Shown here: piece by piece, positions 10,385 through 20,835 of the stretch
Layout: the number at the start of each line of letters is the position of its first letter
Position numbering within the stretch: the first letter of the stretch is position 1
Origin: Gambelia wislizenii
Taxonomy: Eukaryota > Chordata > Lepidosauria > Squamata > Crotaphytidae
Direction of reading: 5' to 3'
Assembly: GCA_030847615.1 (NCBI GenBank)
Contig: JAUMIR010000005.1
Span: 243,636,645-243,700,644 of the forward strand
DNA: 64,000 nucleotides
Made by a program: the position numbers and the translations under genes
Notes under the pieces: generated by a model
Database searches by the model: none
What the model was told of the DNA's origin: nothing
The model's input: the letters and a program-made list of their open reading frames with translations, nothing else

Positions 10385-11371
10385 TATGTCAAGGCCCACT
10401 TGCAACACTGATGCCTCTACCCCCTCAGAGCTGGAACTGGCCATGTTGCCCTGCGTATGCCAGTGTCAGGTGCCCTGGGAGCCTGAGCTTGGAGAAATTA
10501 TTTTTGGACAAAAATTCTGAGAATCTGTCACAAACCCCCTTGCTGAGGACTCAGAGGAGGAGGAAAAGGAAGAAGAGTGCAGACAAAGCAGATAGAGATA
10601 GCATATCTCACCCTGAAGAACAAACAGTCTGCCAGCCAGTGATGGACAATTCAGATGAAATGCTGTCCTCCTTCTCTGAACGCAATAGGGAGAAATGCCA
10701 TGCACAGCATCATTTAAATGTTAAATGCTTACCTGATTACTTGTTAATGAAGCCCACTTGGTCTTGAAAATCTGGCTATAAATCTCCCAGCAGTTTTCCT
10801 TTCAGCGTTAATGCTGACAACTTCTTCATATACACACCTGTTTGCATTCCTCCTTTGTTCCTGTTTTACCTTGACTTTGGACTGACTTCTGGACTGTTGT
10901 AGTAACCCCTTGCTGACCAGGTACCTGGACTTCGAACCTGACTCTATTGACCTCTGGACTGGCTATTGACTTCCCCGGCCCTTGGTATGGACAAGTGGTG
11001 GCTAACCTCTGGACTGGCTATTGACTTCTTTTGCATCTAGTGTGGACATTTGGTGACAGACTAGGACGGCGCTCCTTATTCTGCTGTTCCTGCATTCCAG
11101 CCCCTGTTGCTCCTCAAGCACTTGCTATTGTGAGTTCTGGACAGAATCCCCCATATTGTACTACGAGTGTGGATACACGCCTGGGATATCCAAGCTCTGC
11201 TTGATGCCACCAATTTAATTTCCCAGAATGCCCCAAAGTGATGCTACATCAGAGGCCTCGTGGGAAATTCATATGGAATCTGTAAATGATCACAGTGCCA
11301 CCAGGAATGTCCACCAGGTATCACCAAGATGTGAGGAGGTGTCTACCAGAATGCACTGGCCAGAATCCTAC
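10385..11371 (+). repeat. Unclassified repeat-like stretch with direct repeats
   Basis: A 24-bp string (ACCTCTGGACTGGCTATTGA plus CTTC) occurs at 10950-10973 and again at 11005-11028 without mismatch. The surrounding text is rich in GGACT and TTGAC, which resembles 3' regions of some LTR retroelements. No diagnostic protein or terminal repeat was found, so the class stays open. The run of 147 codons at 10324 shows no known domain. Confidence 0.4.
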
Positions 11372-12322
11372 TGTTATCTGCCCTGAGCCCCCACCTCCAA
11401 TCCTTTTAATAATCCATCAATTTGGCTAAATTTCATAAATTGGCTTATTATTGGCACTCCATGTGGTTGGTACTAGACCAGGGACTCCCAAGTACAAGGA
11501 ATCAAGTTTGGCTCAGACAACCTAAGGAATAGCCTGCTAAAATTCCAAAGGACATGCCTGGGTAAGGGTTAAGTGAACCCCCCTGGAACTGGTGAGTTAG
11601 GGAGGAAATGGGCTAATTCTTATGGACATGAATAGAAATGAGTCATTCAATCATCCCATCAGGATAACTGGACACTCTTTGCTTGCAAAAATGGTCTTTC
11701 CTCTCACCTGGCCTAAAACAATGGAGGTTTGCCTGAGACTCATCAGTTTTAATGTTTCATTAAATCATTAATTTAATCATTAATACATCTGGAGAATCCA
11801 TTGTTTAACTTTGGGAAACTCCGGCAGTCATTGCTAACTTCCAGGGGGGATATCATATATATATATATATATATATATATACAGTATAACCCCCAAACAC
11901 AGCCAAAATGGGCACAGCTCCTGTCATCTCGTCATTCTGTTGGTCTGTGTCACCATGTGTGCAGATCCCCTTCCTCCCATCACTTTGCCAGTCTGTGTCA
12001 CCAAAGTTGTAGCTTCTACATGACTCTCTGCTTATTAGACAGGTATAGTATAACCCATCATCCTGAACTCTATTCCTCTATCCCAATACTTCCTACTTTA
12101 TTCATTAGCCTTCTGTGACTGCTTGAAGCCTGAGTGTGTGTGTGTTCCTTTGATTATTTTTCAATAAAAAACATTTTTATCAGTGAGTACCAGTATACAT
12201 AGGTCAAAAGGTCCCATTGTTACCCAGCCTCTCGCTGCCATATTGAGCTAATTAAAATTTCCCATATTAAAATTTGGACACTAGTGGGCTCCCTACGGAC
12301 ACAACACAATTCAGGTGTCACT
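11372..12322 (+). mobile_element. Solo LTR, copy 3 of the TGTTACC family
   Basis: It begins TGTTATCTGCCCTGAGCCCC and ends near CAGGTGTCA. It aligns in order with the LTRs at 17139-18062 and 56414-57330. Shared features are a polyadenylation signal AATAAA (12163), then GTACCAGTATACATAGG, then a CTCCCTACGGAC block near the end. The flanks CTAC and CTGT agree at only two of four bases, so the exact ends are less sure. An AT microsatellite lies inside at 11855. Confidence 0.65.
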
Positions 12323-12879
12323 GTTGGGGACTTACATCTTATGTCTGTGGGAATTAGAATTGGGCAGTTCTGCAGTGTCTAAATCCAGTTATGCTGTTAC
12401 ATTACTATGTAAGGGAGACATCAAAGTGAGTGTTGTTTATTGGGCCCAATCCACAGTGGGACTGGTGTACAATGAGAATCAATGTGCATTAAGACTGATA
12501 TACAATGGTACCTGATGCACAACAGGACACTCTTGCCGGTGTCCCATTATTCATCTTCACAATTTACTTAAAGCATTCCTTAGTGCCTCTGCTACATAAC
12601 TAAGTGTAAAGTTATGCAACATAGACCACAACAGAGAATTCTGTCCACTTTCACTAAGGCTTCCTCCCACCTGCATGGAAGGTGAAAATGATTTTTCCTT
12701 CATATGAAATCTTAGAACAGTGATGTTGAGCATGTAGTCACAAATTTGTTAAAGTAGAACTCCCAGTCACCTTCAGTTATTGTCCATGCTGTCTGATTCT
12801 AATGGAAGTTGGAGTCAAACAATATTTGGACAGCCATGGGTTTCCTACCTCTGCCTTAGAAGAACAGAAGGAGGATGTG
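12323..12879. other. Intron 1 sequence without recognised genes
   Basis: No coding signal was found. A possible remnant of a CCAGATGTTG-type MITE lies near 12730-12845. Confidence 0.5.
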
Positions 12880-13115
12880 TATTCATGCTTTGTTATTGCT
12901 ATTTGTTATCAAGCCAGTTCAATTTATGGTGACCCAATGAATGAGAGATCTCCAAGAGCTCTGGTCATCAACAGTCCTGTTCTGTCTTATAAGTCGGGAC
13001 CATGGCTTCCTTGACTGAATCAATCCATCTTTAATGTGGTCTTCCTCTTTTCCTGCTCCCTTCCACTTTGCTGAGCATTATTAGCTTTTCCAGCGGGCAA
13101 TACTCATGCAACACC
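12880..13115 (-). mobile_element. BovB/RTE LINE fragment
   Basis: The text TTTATGGTGACCCAATGAAT, GAATCAATCCATC, GTGGTCTTCCTCTTTTCCTG and AGCATTATTAGCTTTTCCAG matches the known order of the 3' part of squamate BovB read on the complement. It is short and heavily decayed. Recognition rests on memory of the family. Confidence 0.65.
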
Positions 13116-13247
13116 ACCCTTTCATATTACATGGGAATGCACGCATACCTTTCCTTCCAATGGCAATTCAGTCCAATGCCTCCTTTTCTGTTGCTTTGCC
13201 TTGCTAAACTAGCCACTTTTATTAGACCCGTGATAGAAATAAATCCA

Positions 13248-14352
13248 GGTGCCGTTTACACGATGAAAATGTAGTGGGAAGAATTCGTGTTGATCCCTGG
13301 CAGTTTACAGGTACATCGGGTCGGGTACGTGATTTTCGGAAGGGGGGCCACCTTTTATTCCTCAACCTGCGGGACTTCCAGTCCCGTGGTTTGTGCCGGT
13401 TTTTTAAAAAGTCACTGGAGGATTCGGAAAATCAGAAATGTAAACAGCCTGGGACAAAATGTCTCGGTACTAGGGATGACCGGAAATGGTGAGTGGGGGT
13501 GGGTTTAGAGATCAGTGACCAGAAAAGGAGAGGTCAGTCACCCATTCAACAGATCCAGCCTCACCAGCTGAAAACAAAGGCATCCCTTCCAGCTGCACGA
13601 AGGTTGATGTGTGTGTGTGCGTGCGCGTGTACTCAATCACCTTTTTAAATGGATTTCTACATTGCATGCTACAGAGAGATTGTGGTGGGCAGAGGATCGC
13701 CCATTCATCCCCTGCCTTGGTCACCTCCCTGGATCTGAATGGGCACAGTAAAATATTCAAGCCTCTGAGCAAATGAACGCTCCTTAAATTCCCCCTCTCT
13801 GTGTCTGTGTCTTTCAAAACGCCTGTCTGTAGCTGGCTTGAAAACTTAACTCTGCAGCTAAACCTGTGCTGTAAGGGTTAACATTTTAAAGAAGCAAGGG
13901 GAATACGAAGCCTCCCCCCCCCAACCTCACTCGGCTTGATTTCAAATGGAAAGCACTCGTTCGTTCTTGCGTCTGAGTGAAAGATCTCAGTCTGGATCTT
14001 TCAAAATGCTTTCTGCCTCTTCTTAAAGGGTTAACATTTTAAAGAAGCAAGGGGAATAACAAACTTCTGCCCCCTCTCCCCCCCCCCAGCCAGCCAATAG
14101 CATCGCTCGTGGCGCGGAACTCTAAAGGAAGTGTGTCACCGAGGTTGTGAAAACACGAGTAATTGCATCCTTGATTGACAGCCAAAAAAACCCCTAACCC
14201 CCCCCCGGAACTTTGGACGTGTAAATATCAGTCACGGGACCACCCGGGATATCCAGATCAGTGACATAAATCGAATAAACAGCGAGGGACGGATTTGTGA
14301 TCACAAAATCACAGTAAGCACCGCGACAATTTCTGTCGTGTAACTGGCACCC
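13248..14352. mobile_element. 1.1-kb DNA element with terminal inverted repeats
   Basis: The left end GGTGCCGTTTACACGA and the right end, read as GGTGCCAGTTACACGA on the complement, differ at two positions. Inside, a 32-bp string starting AGGGTTAACATTTTAAAGAA occurs at 13874 and 14027, a 153-bp offset. The element is richer in CpG than its surroundings and contains CCAAT-like text near 14092. It has no transposase frame. It is probably a non-autonomous hAT-like transposon; a regulatory island cannot be excluded. Confidence 0.6.
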
Positions 14353-16143
14353 CAATGTTTCCCACCACTTCATAGCCCCATGTCGGGAAAAGCTGCCTCC
14401 ATTAAATTGCTGCCTGGCACTCTAGCTTTAAAGACAAGAGGAGCCCATGAGAGTGAAAAAATGGCAACTACAGAAAGGGGGGAAGAGGGGAGAATGAGGA
14501 CCCTTTAACTGTTTTGTGACAGCTATGCCAGGGATACAAAGATGACCCCAGAAGTTCGCAGGCTCTTCTCTTTCAGAGTGGATAAATGTCTGTGAGGGTT
14601 TATGGTTTTTTTTTTTTTAAGTTGTTATTCACATCTTGTTGGAAGAGATTAGATTTTACAACCCCAGAAATTTGTTCCATTTTTATGCTTTTATGATCCT
14701 TTCCTGATTGGGTAGAAATGGAGGAGTCAGGATGTTTAGCATAACAAAGATTCCAATATGAACTGGCCTTTGGAAGCACTGATGTAAAAAATGAGATCTG
14801 CAAGCCATTAATGCAAATAGTAACACAAATAATGATGGCTAATTAATACTGCAACAGCTGCCTGCCAGGCAGGGCCCACTTGTTGAGAAGAATATTAAAA
14901 AGGCAGAGAGAAAAGAAAAAGTATCATATTATCTTTCAATATCCTATGAATTATTGCACAAACCCAGACAGGTTTTCAGGAACTTCACACTCTTATGTAA
15001 AGTTTTGCCATGTTCAGACTTTGAAAACTCATGGCCTATTCACCCAGTAGGGTGGCCTGGTGTTCTACTTCACAGGTGACAGGCCACTACTTGTATTTTC
15101 TCTGAGGGAATCTTCTGTTTGAAGGACTGCCCTGCCCAAGTCCAATTTAAGAAAAAGGACTGTACAACATTGATCAGAGTGAGGCCTTGAAGTTGCCCAT
15201 CAGAAAGTTGCTCATCAGACTGAACAGGTACATAGGTCGCTCGATCACAGTCATCCCCATGATGGTGAGCTGTGCATTATTCCCCCATCACACCACATTA
15301 TAGTAAATAATTCAAAGTTTTTTCTATTCATATTGGATTAGAATATGCATACGTTATGCAAACTTTCATGATGCCTTTCTTTATTCACAGTGAGACATAA
15401 ATGGCCATCCGAGAAGGTAGATTCCCTGATAGCTTTGTGAATTGCTAGATTGGCAAAGATTTTGGATTCCTAATTGTTTCATGATAACAACAAATTCCCA
15501 CCTCCCCAAATTATGGTGCTGTGGTGAAGAAAGCTGAGGGTGGGGAGAAAAAGAGAGGAGTGGCTTTTGGTGTGAAAGGGATGAGAGTTCAGCTCTGGAA
15601 ACAAATTTGTTGGCTGAAATGCATTCAGTTGTGCCGTGTTCCTAAATTCTAAGTGAATGCTACTCCTCTTTCTAAGCTACTGTCTTGCACAGTTGCAACT
15701 GGTAAATCTCAGGGTACAAGTAAAAAACAAAAGGAGAATTCACAGGTTTGAAGTCCAGCAACTCTTGTGTTGACCAGAAACCAATTATTCATCCTCTTTC
15801 TACAGAATGCCCCCATTCTTCCAATATGAAGACTGTCCTTTTAGGTCAGCATCTCCTCCCACCCCAGCTGAATGATAAAAGTCATCACGTTGTTTTCCTT
15901 TCTTGATTCATTCAAATCATTCCTCAAAGCTCACCTTTCCCATCAACCTTCGGCACTTAGTTATCTGTTGCAGGCCAGAGAAACTATTTTAGAAACAGGA
16001 GTGAGCAGATGGTGCTGGAGATCCAGAGAGGCCGAGGAGCTTCACTAGGAGCCCTGGGCTTAGCCGATGGGCCATATTTTGTCAACCTCTCTCCTAAGGG
16101 GAAGAGTAATAAATCTACCAACCCTTCAGTAGGTTAATCTTAC
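14353..16143. other. Intron 1, mostly unique-looking sequence
   Basis: No repeat family, RNA gene or coding exon was recognised. The stretch ends at the donor of the first coding exon. Conserved regulatory sites cannot be judged without comparison to other genomes. Confidence 0.5.
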
Positions 16144-16384
16144 CTCCTCCATTCTTGCCACAGAGATATGGGAAGCGCCAAACATTGCCCAGGCCAATGG
16201 CATATCCTACACAGGAGAGCAAGAAGTCAAATTTGCCTTTCCAAGAGCCTCTGTCAGGGATTTCTTTTTTCTTCTTTTTGGTGACATGTCCCGAGACAGG
16301 GGGCTCCTCTGACTCCTCCAGGGTAGCCTCCTTCAACTCAGAAGGCGAGTTCAGCTCTACCGATGCATTGTTGATCTTTCCCAT
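16144..16384 (-). CDS. SLC6 GABA-transporter-like gene, first coding exon (N-terminus and TM1)
   Basis: This exon encodes the first 80 residues plus one base of a plasma-membrane Na+/Cl- coupled transporter of the SLC6 (NSS) family. Residues 1-42 are a hydrophilic tail with a run of five lysines (36-40). Residues 43-50 (PDRGSWKG) match the conserved segment before TM1. Residues 53-75 form TM1 with the family core [20 protein letters not shown]. The tyrosine in GYAIG (residue 61, equivalent to GAT-1 Tyr60) is typical of GAT-1; GAT-2/3, taurine and creatine carriers have other residues there. The ATG has a purine at -3 and G at +4, and an in-frame TAA lies two codons upstream, so the start is secure. 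The exon ends GGAG|GTAAGA in phase 1, which fits exon 2 exactly. The tail does not resemble the strongly conserved vertebrate GAT-1 tail as I know it. I therefore infer a GAT-1-like paralogue and give no symbol. Family assignment is very sure, orthology is not. Confidence 0.93.
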
Positions 16385-16481
16385 TACTGCTTACATTAAC
16401 TTCATGGAGGAGGGAAAACAGTGCCCGCAGAAGAGCAGGATGGATGGATCGAAAGACTGAACAGATTCCTCAGTCTGGTAC
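16385..16481 (-). other. Probable 5'UTR portion of the first coding exon
   Basis: Reading leftward, a pyrimidine-rich tract (TTCTCTCACCCCTTTCAG) ends in AG just before 16481, a good splice acceptor. It suggests that the first coding exon begins here and that one or more non-coding exons lie further right. The acceptor is inferred from sequence alone. Related SLC6A1 genes also have non-coding 5' exons. Confidence 0.5.
16391..16405 (-). promoter_or_regulatory. Minimal upstream ORF in the 5' leader
   Basis: Nineteen bases before the main start codon lies ATG AAG TTA ATG TAA, a four-codon upstream ORF in the same frame as the transporter. Its TAA is also the stop that defines the main start. Short uORFs this close to a start can lower initiation. 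Whether this one is translated cannot be told from sequence. Confidence 0.4.
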
Positions 16482-17134
16482 CTGAAAGGGGTGAGAGAAG
16501 TTATAAGCTATAGTAAGAGGAGGGCTAGATTTCTCATTATCCTCTCTTTCCAAGGCAATAGTTTTTTATTTGCACAATGGCTTGGTTTATCCACTAAGAA
16601 CAAGAAGATATAGAAATGATCTTGCTGGAAGGTGGCCTTAAGCCACATAGTAGGGGGAAAAATCTAGTAATTATCAAAGCCATTGTGCAATGCATTGCAT
16701 GCAAGGAAGATATGGGAAAGATGGAGAAAAGGGCTAGGAAAATAGTCAAGGAGTTGGAGCAAACTACCCTGTGAGGAAAGATTAAAATGTTTGGAATATC
16801 TTTGCACAGGAAAAAAAAAAGTCAGATAAGATGGAGATGCAGTGGCACTTATGTCCTGATAAGATGGACATGCAGTGGCATCCATGTCAGTAGGATGGTG
16901 AATCCACCCTGGGGTTTACTCCAAACTTTAAAAGAGTTCCCCAAGGTGCTGAATTCTATCCCCACCTTAGGTTGGCTATTATCTCCTTCAAAGTGTGAAG
17001 TAAAACTTGGAGTGGACTAGCCACCCCACTGACATGGAAGTCAGCAGCCACCACTGGAGATGTGATGGAAGTGTGGGAAATTATGCAGGATGCGGAGAAT
17101 GTGGTGAGAGAGGTTTTGTTCACTCTCTTATAAT
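16482..17134. other. Upstream region or 5'UTR intron of the SLC6 gene
   Basis: No exon, CpG island or TATA-type promoter could be identified. The transcription start of the gene is probably further right. Confidence 0.4.
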
Positions 17135-17138
17135 AATT

Positions 17139-18062
17139 TGTTACCATGCCCTACCACCCCTCCTTGTGAGGTTCCATAACTGGAAATATTGGACACTTTT
17201 GGGGTCATGTTGACTGTAAGTTTAGGCAGACTGGAGGGCAGTGAAAGTTCACAATGACCTGGGAGATGTCTACCGTATAAGGGTGTGAAAACTTAAGTTA
17301 GGATTAAGTCGAAAGCCCCCAAAGGTAATGGGTTATGCTGACGACTCAGTAGTCGAGGGTTATTAAGCTAATCCTCTCTCTCAGCCCTGGGCAGTTCAAA
17401 AAATAATTCCATCATGCAAAAAAGTGACCTTTCCTCACCTGTATCCTAAGGAAATCTTTCTTCAAACCCCCTCCTGTCCAACTTTAAGAGGTTGTTGCAA
17501 AACCATCAATATGTTAGTATTCCAGAAACTAAAATTATCACTTCAATTTTGCTTCCTTTGTCTCACCTGTACGAGAGCCATCTAGCCATTGTTATAGGCA
17601 GCACACACCCCCAAGACATAAAATGGGTTATAAATTTCACAGTTCCAACCAATTCTCTTTCTCAGTGCACCACAGATTGGGACTCTGCTGTGCCACATCC
17701 AGATACCTGTCTGAGTTTCTTTGCTACATACAGCACCCTATTTCTCTGAGACTGGCAACTGTTATCCACTTCCCGGATCTCTCTCTATCCAGCCCTCCTG
17801 CTTTCTCTTCTGATAGACTTGTACGGCTCATAAGAGTGCATATTCTTGTGTGTTATTCTATATTATTCCAATAAAATACTTTATTTCACTTTTAACTGGA
17901 GTGTTCTCTACAATTAGTACTGGTATACATAGGTGAAAAAATCCCCAAAGTTACCCTCCTCTCTCAGGCCTCCTGTTTGAGCTAGTAATTCCACATATAT
18001 TAAAATAGATGCTGGCCTCATGGGTGGGACACTGGCACAACCCCCCACCTCTTAGGGCAACA
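17139..18062 (+). mobile_element. Solo LTR, copy 1 of the TGTTACC family
   Basis: The element starts TGTTACCATGCCCTACCACC and ends AGGGCAACA, so the termini form the short inverted repeat TGTTRCC/GGYAACA with TG...CA ends. It is flanked by a perfect 4-bp duplication AATT (17135-17138 and 18063-18066). AATAAA lies at 17870, followed by TACTGGTATACATAGG. It is 924 bp long with no coding region, as expected of a solo LTR. The 4-bp duplication fits gypsy-type elements or class I endogenous retroviruses. The class is not settled. Confidence 0.82.
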
Positions 18063-18219
18063 AATTGACCCTGGGAATCATCTAATGCAGTTGAATGGTT
18101 GGAGATGCATGGCAGACAAAGGAGACAAAGGGAAGCACGTCTTCACAAAGGACATAAATGATGGAATTCCCTACCACCAGATTGGCCAAAGACTTTGACA
18201 TGTGTTCAGGTTATTTGAA

Positions 18220-18715
18220 GGACTGTATCTCCCTTTACAAGCCCATTAGAGCTCTTAGATTATCTAGGAAAGTCCTTCTCTCTAGCCCACCACCACCTCA
18301 GGTTCTTTTGGTGGGAACATAGGAGAAGGCTTTCTTGGTGGCTGCTGCCAGACTGTGGAACTCCCTCCCCGGGGAGGCCAGGATGGACCCATCTCTCCTC
18401 TGTTTCTGTAAACAGGTAACATTTTGGTGTTGTCAGACATTTGCACTCTGATGTGTGCTAGACTTTTAAATGCTGTGTGATTTGTATTTTAAAGTGTTGT
18501 ACATTTAAATACTGTATTTTAATGTTTGTGATTTTTAGCTATGTAAATTGTTTAATTTGTTTTTAAATTTGATATTTAGACTTTTAATAATTTGTATTGT
18601 TTTTAATTTGGATTGTTTTAAACTAATTGTCAGCCACCTTGAGTCCCTATATTGAGAGAAAGGCAGGATACAAATAAAATTATTATTATTAATAATAATA
18701 ATAAAAAAAATATGG
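18220..18715 (+). mobile_element. L2-type LINE 3' end
   Basis: A decayed ORF2 end is followed by an AT-rich 3'UTR. The ORF end includes AFLVAAARLWNSLPGEARMD around 18330-18390. The terminal block TCAGCCACCTTGAGTCCC and GGCAGGATACAAATAAAATT is followed by ATT repeats, the usual L2 tail form in squamates. It belongs to a subfamily different from the copy ending near 34930. Confidence 0.75.
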
Positions 18716-19142
18716 TAAAAACTGGGATTACACAAACTCATGGAGGATATAGTGATGAGTGGCCACTACTCAAAGGGGATATATATTGCCTCCAGTAATA
18801 AAGGCAGTACACCTCTAAAAGCCAGTTGCTAAGAACCAACCTTTAGCTCTGTTATGCCAGAGGTTAGGAACGTTACTTTTGTGGAGCATAACTTGTAGAG
18901 TCCCCCAGCTAGCATGGAACTGTGGTCCAAAGGTAGAGAGGCGGGGGGAATGTTCCAAGGTCTGCACTAAATTCATGCCCTGCTTGAAGCTTCCATGGGT
19001 ATCACTGTTGGTTGCTATGGGAGTTGCATGCTAGATAGGAAAGTCATTTCTTCTGATCCAGTATAGAATCATAGAATTGTAGAGTTGGAAGAGACCACGA
19101 GGGCCATCCAGTCCAACCCCCCTGCCACGCAGGAAATCTTGA

Positions 19143-20405
19143 TCAAAGCATCCCCGACAGATGGCCATCCAGCCTCTGTTTAAAGACCTCCAAGGAAGGA
19201 GACCCCACCACGCTCCAAGGGAGTGTGTTCCACTGCCAAACAGCTCTTACTGTCAAAAAGTTCCTCCTAATGTTGAGATGGAATCTCTGTTCCTGGAGCT
19301 TGCATCCATTGCTCCGCGTTCCAGGCTCTGGAGCAGCAGAAAACAAGCCCGCTCCATCCTCAGTGTGACACCCCTTCAAATACTTAAACAGGGTTATCAT
19401 ATCGCCTCTTAACCATCTTTTTTCCAGGCTAAACATACCCAGCTCCCTAAATCTCTCCTCATAAGGCATCGTTTCCAGACCTTTCAACATTTTAGTTGCC
19501 TTTCTTTGGACATGCTCCAAATTGTCAATATCCTTTCTGAATTGTGGTGTCCAGAACTGGACACAGTATTCTAGGTGAGGTCTGAACAAGGCAGAATAGA
19601 GCGGCACTATTACTTCCCTTGGTCTAGATACTATACTTCTATTGATACAGCCCAAAATCGCATTGGCCTTTTTAGCGGCCGCATCACACTGTTGACTCAT
19701 GTTCAACTTGTGGTCTACTAGGACTCCTAGATCCCTTTCACACGTAGTCTCGTTCAGCCAGGTCTCTCCCATCCTATATCTATGCATTTCATTTTTCCGC
19801 CCTAAGTGCAGTACATTACATTTTTCCGTATTGAATTTCATTTTGTTAGCTTTGGCCCAGCTCTCCAGTCTATCCAGGTCATTCTGAATTTTGATCCTGT
19901 CCTCTAGGGTATTAGCTACTCCTCCTAATTTGGTGTCATCTGCAAATTTGGTAAGTATGCCCCTAATTCCCTCATCCAAGTCATTGATAAAGATGTTGAA
20001 TAGCATTGGGCCCAGGACAGAACCCTGTGGCACCCCACTGGTCACATCTTTCCAAGATGAAGAGGAGCCACTGCTGAGCACCCTTTGGGTTTGGCCGGTC
20101 AGCCAATTATAAATCCATTGAACAGTTAACTTGTCTAGCCCACATTTTACAAGCTTGTTTGCAAGAATGTCATGGGGAACCTTGTCAAAGGCCTTACTGA
20201 AATCAAGATATGCGATATCCACAGCGTTCCCTTCATCTACCAAGCTGGTAACTTTATCAAAAAAAGAGATCAGGTTAGTCTGGCATGACTTGTTTCTCTG
20301 AAACCCATGTTGACTTTTTGTGATTATGGCATTGCCTTCTAAATGTTCACAGACTCTCTGTTTAATGATCTGCTCTAAAACATTCCCTGGTATTGATATC
20401 AGACT
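19143..20405 (-). pseudogene. CR1 ORF2 fragment: reverse transcriptase palm to C-terminus
   Basis: An uninterrupted frame of over 400 codons. It begins near SLISIPGNVLEQIIKQR and contains the RT motif boxes, with FADD at the active site in place of the general YADD. FADDTKLGG is normal for CR1. The frame ends with [10 protein letters not shown] and a stop, the natural CR1 C-terminus. The first ATG-like start lies well inside, so this is a fragment of a longer protein and not a gene of its own. The low number of lesions suggests a fairly recent insertion. Confidence 0.9.
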
Positions 20406-20803
20406 AGATAATTGTTGGGATCCTCTTTTTTCCCCTTTTTGAAGATGGGGACAACGTTTGCCCTCCTCCAGTCTGCTCGGACTTCTCCTGTTCTCCAGGA
20501 ATTCTCAAAGATTATTGCCAATGGTTCTGAGATCACATTTGCCAGCTCTTTTAATACTTTTGGATGTAGTTCATCTGGTCCTGGAGATTTAAATTCATTT
20601 AGATTAAGAAGGTATTCCTGTACAACCTCTTTGTTTATTCTGAGCTGGATTTCCCCTATTGTGTCCTTTGTTCCATTCTTCTCAGGTTGGTCCCCCTTTT
20701 CCTTTTCTGAAAACACTGAGGCAAAGAAGGTGTTGAGTAATTCTGCCTTCTCTCTGTCTCCTGTTAGCATTTTGCCATCTTCTCCATGTAGTGGCCCTAT
20801 CAT
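20399..20803 (-). pseudogene. CR1 ORF2 fragment: N-terminal part of reverse transcriptase
   Basis: This frame precedes the one ending at 19143 and is offset from it by a frameshift. It encodes the segment usually found just before the RT fingers, ending in KKGKKEDPNN where the conserved continuation would be YRPVSL. It has no independent function. Confidence 0.85.
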
Positions 20804-20835
20804 GTCTTCCCGTGTTTTTATTTCTGTCCAGGCTG

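Larger units (their letters stand above)
19060..20835 (-). mobile_element. CR1 LINE, 5'-truncated, reverse transcriptase largely intact
   Basis: A 1.8-kb CR1 copy whose 3' end lies at the left (ATAGAATCATAGAATTGTAG). Two open stretches cover most of the reverse transcriptase. 20399-20803 gives the fingers region (LLNTFFASVFSEKEKG, FKSPGPDELHPKVLKEL, WRRANVVPIFKKGKKEDPNN). The second runs from about 20410 down to 19143 and gives AYLDFSKAFDKVPHDIL, SGVPQGSVLGPMLFNIFIND and the catalytic KFADDTKLGG, then the CR1 C-terminus. The two are separated by one frameshift at about 20400, apparently a loss of about four bases after PNNY. The endonuclease domain is absent. Confidence 0.95.

Noticed and set aside
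10324..10767. Open frame of 147 codons with acidic and lysine-rich text
   Set aside because: No domain resemblance; it lies partly in a transposon-like element and in unclassified repeat text. A retroelement gag remnant is possible but cannot be supported.
13900..14200. CpG-containing stretch as the promoter of the SLC6 gene
   Set aside because: It lies downstream of the first coding exon for a minus-strand gene and inside an element with terminal inverted repeats. It could only be an alternative internal start.
16144..16384. Naming the gene SLC6A1 outright
   Set aside because: The core fits, but the N-terminal tail is too different from the conserved GAT-1 tail. A paralogue cannot be excluded without a tree and neighbour data.
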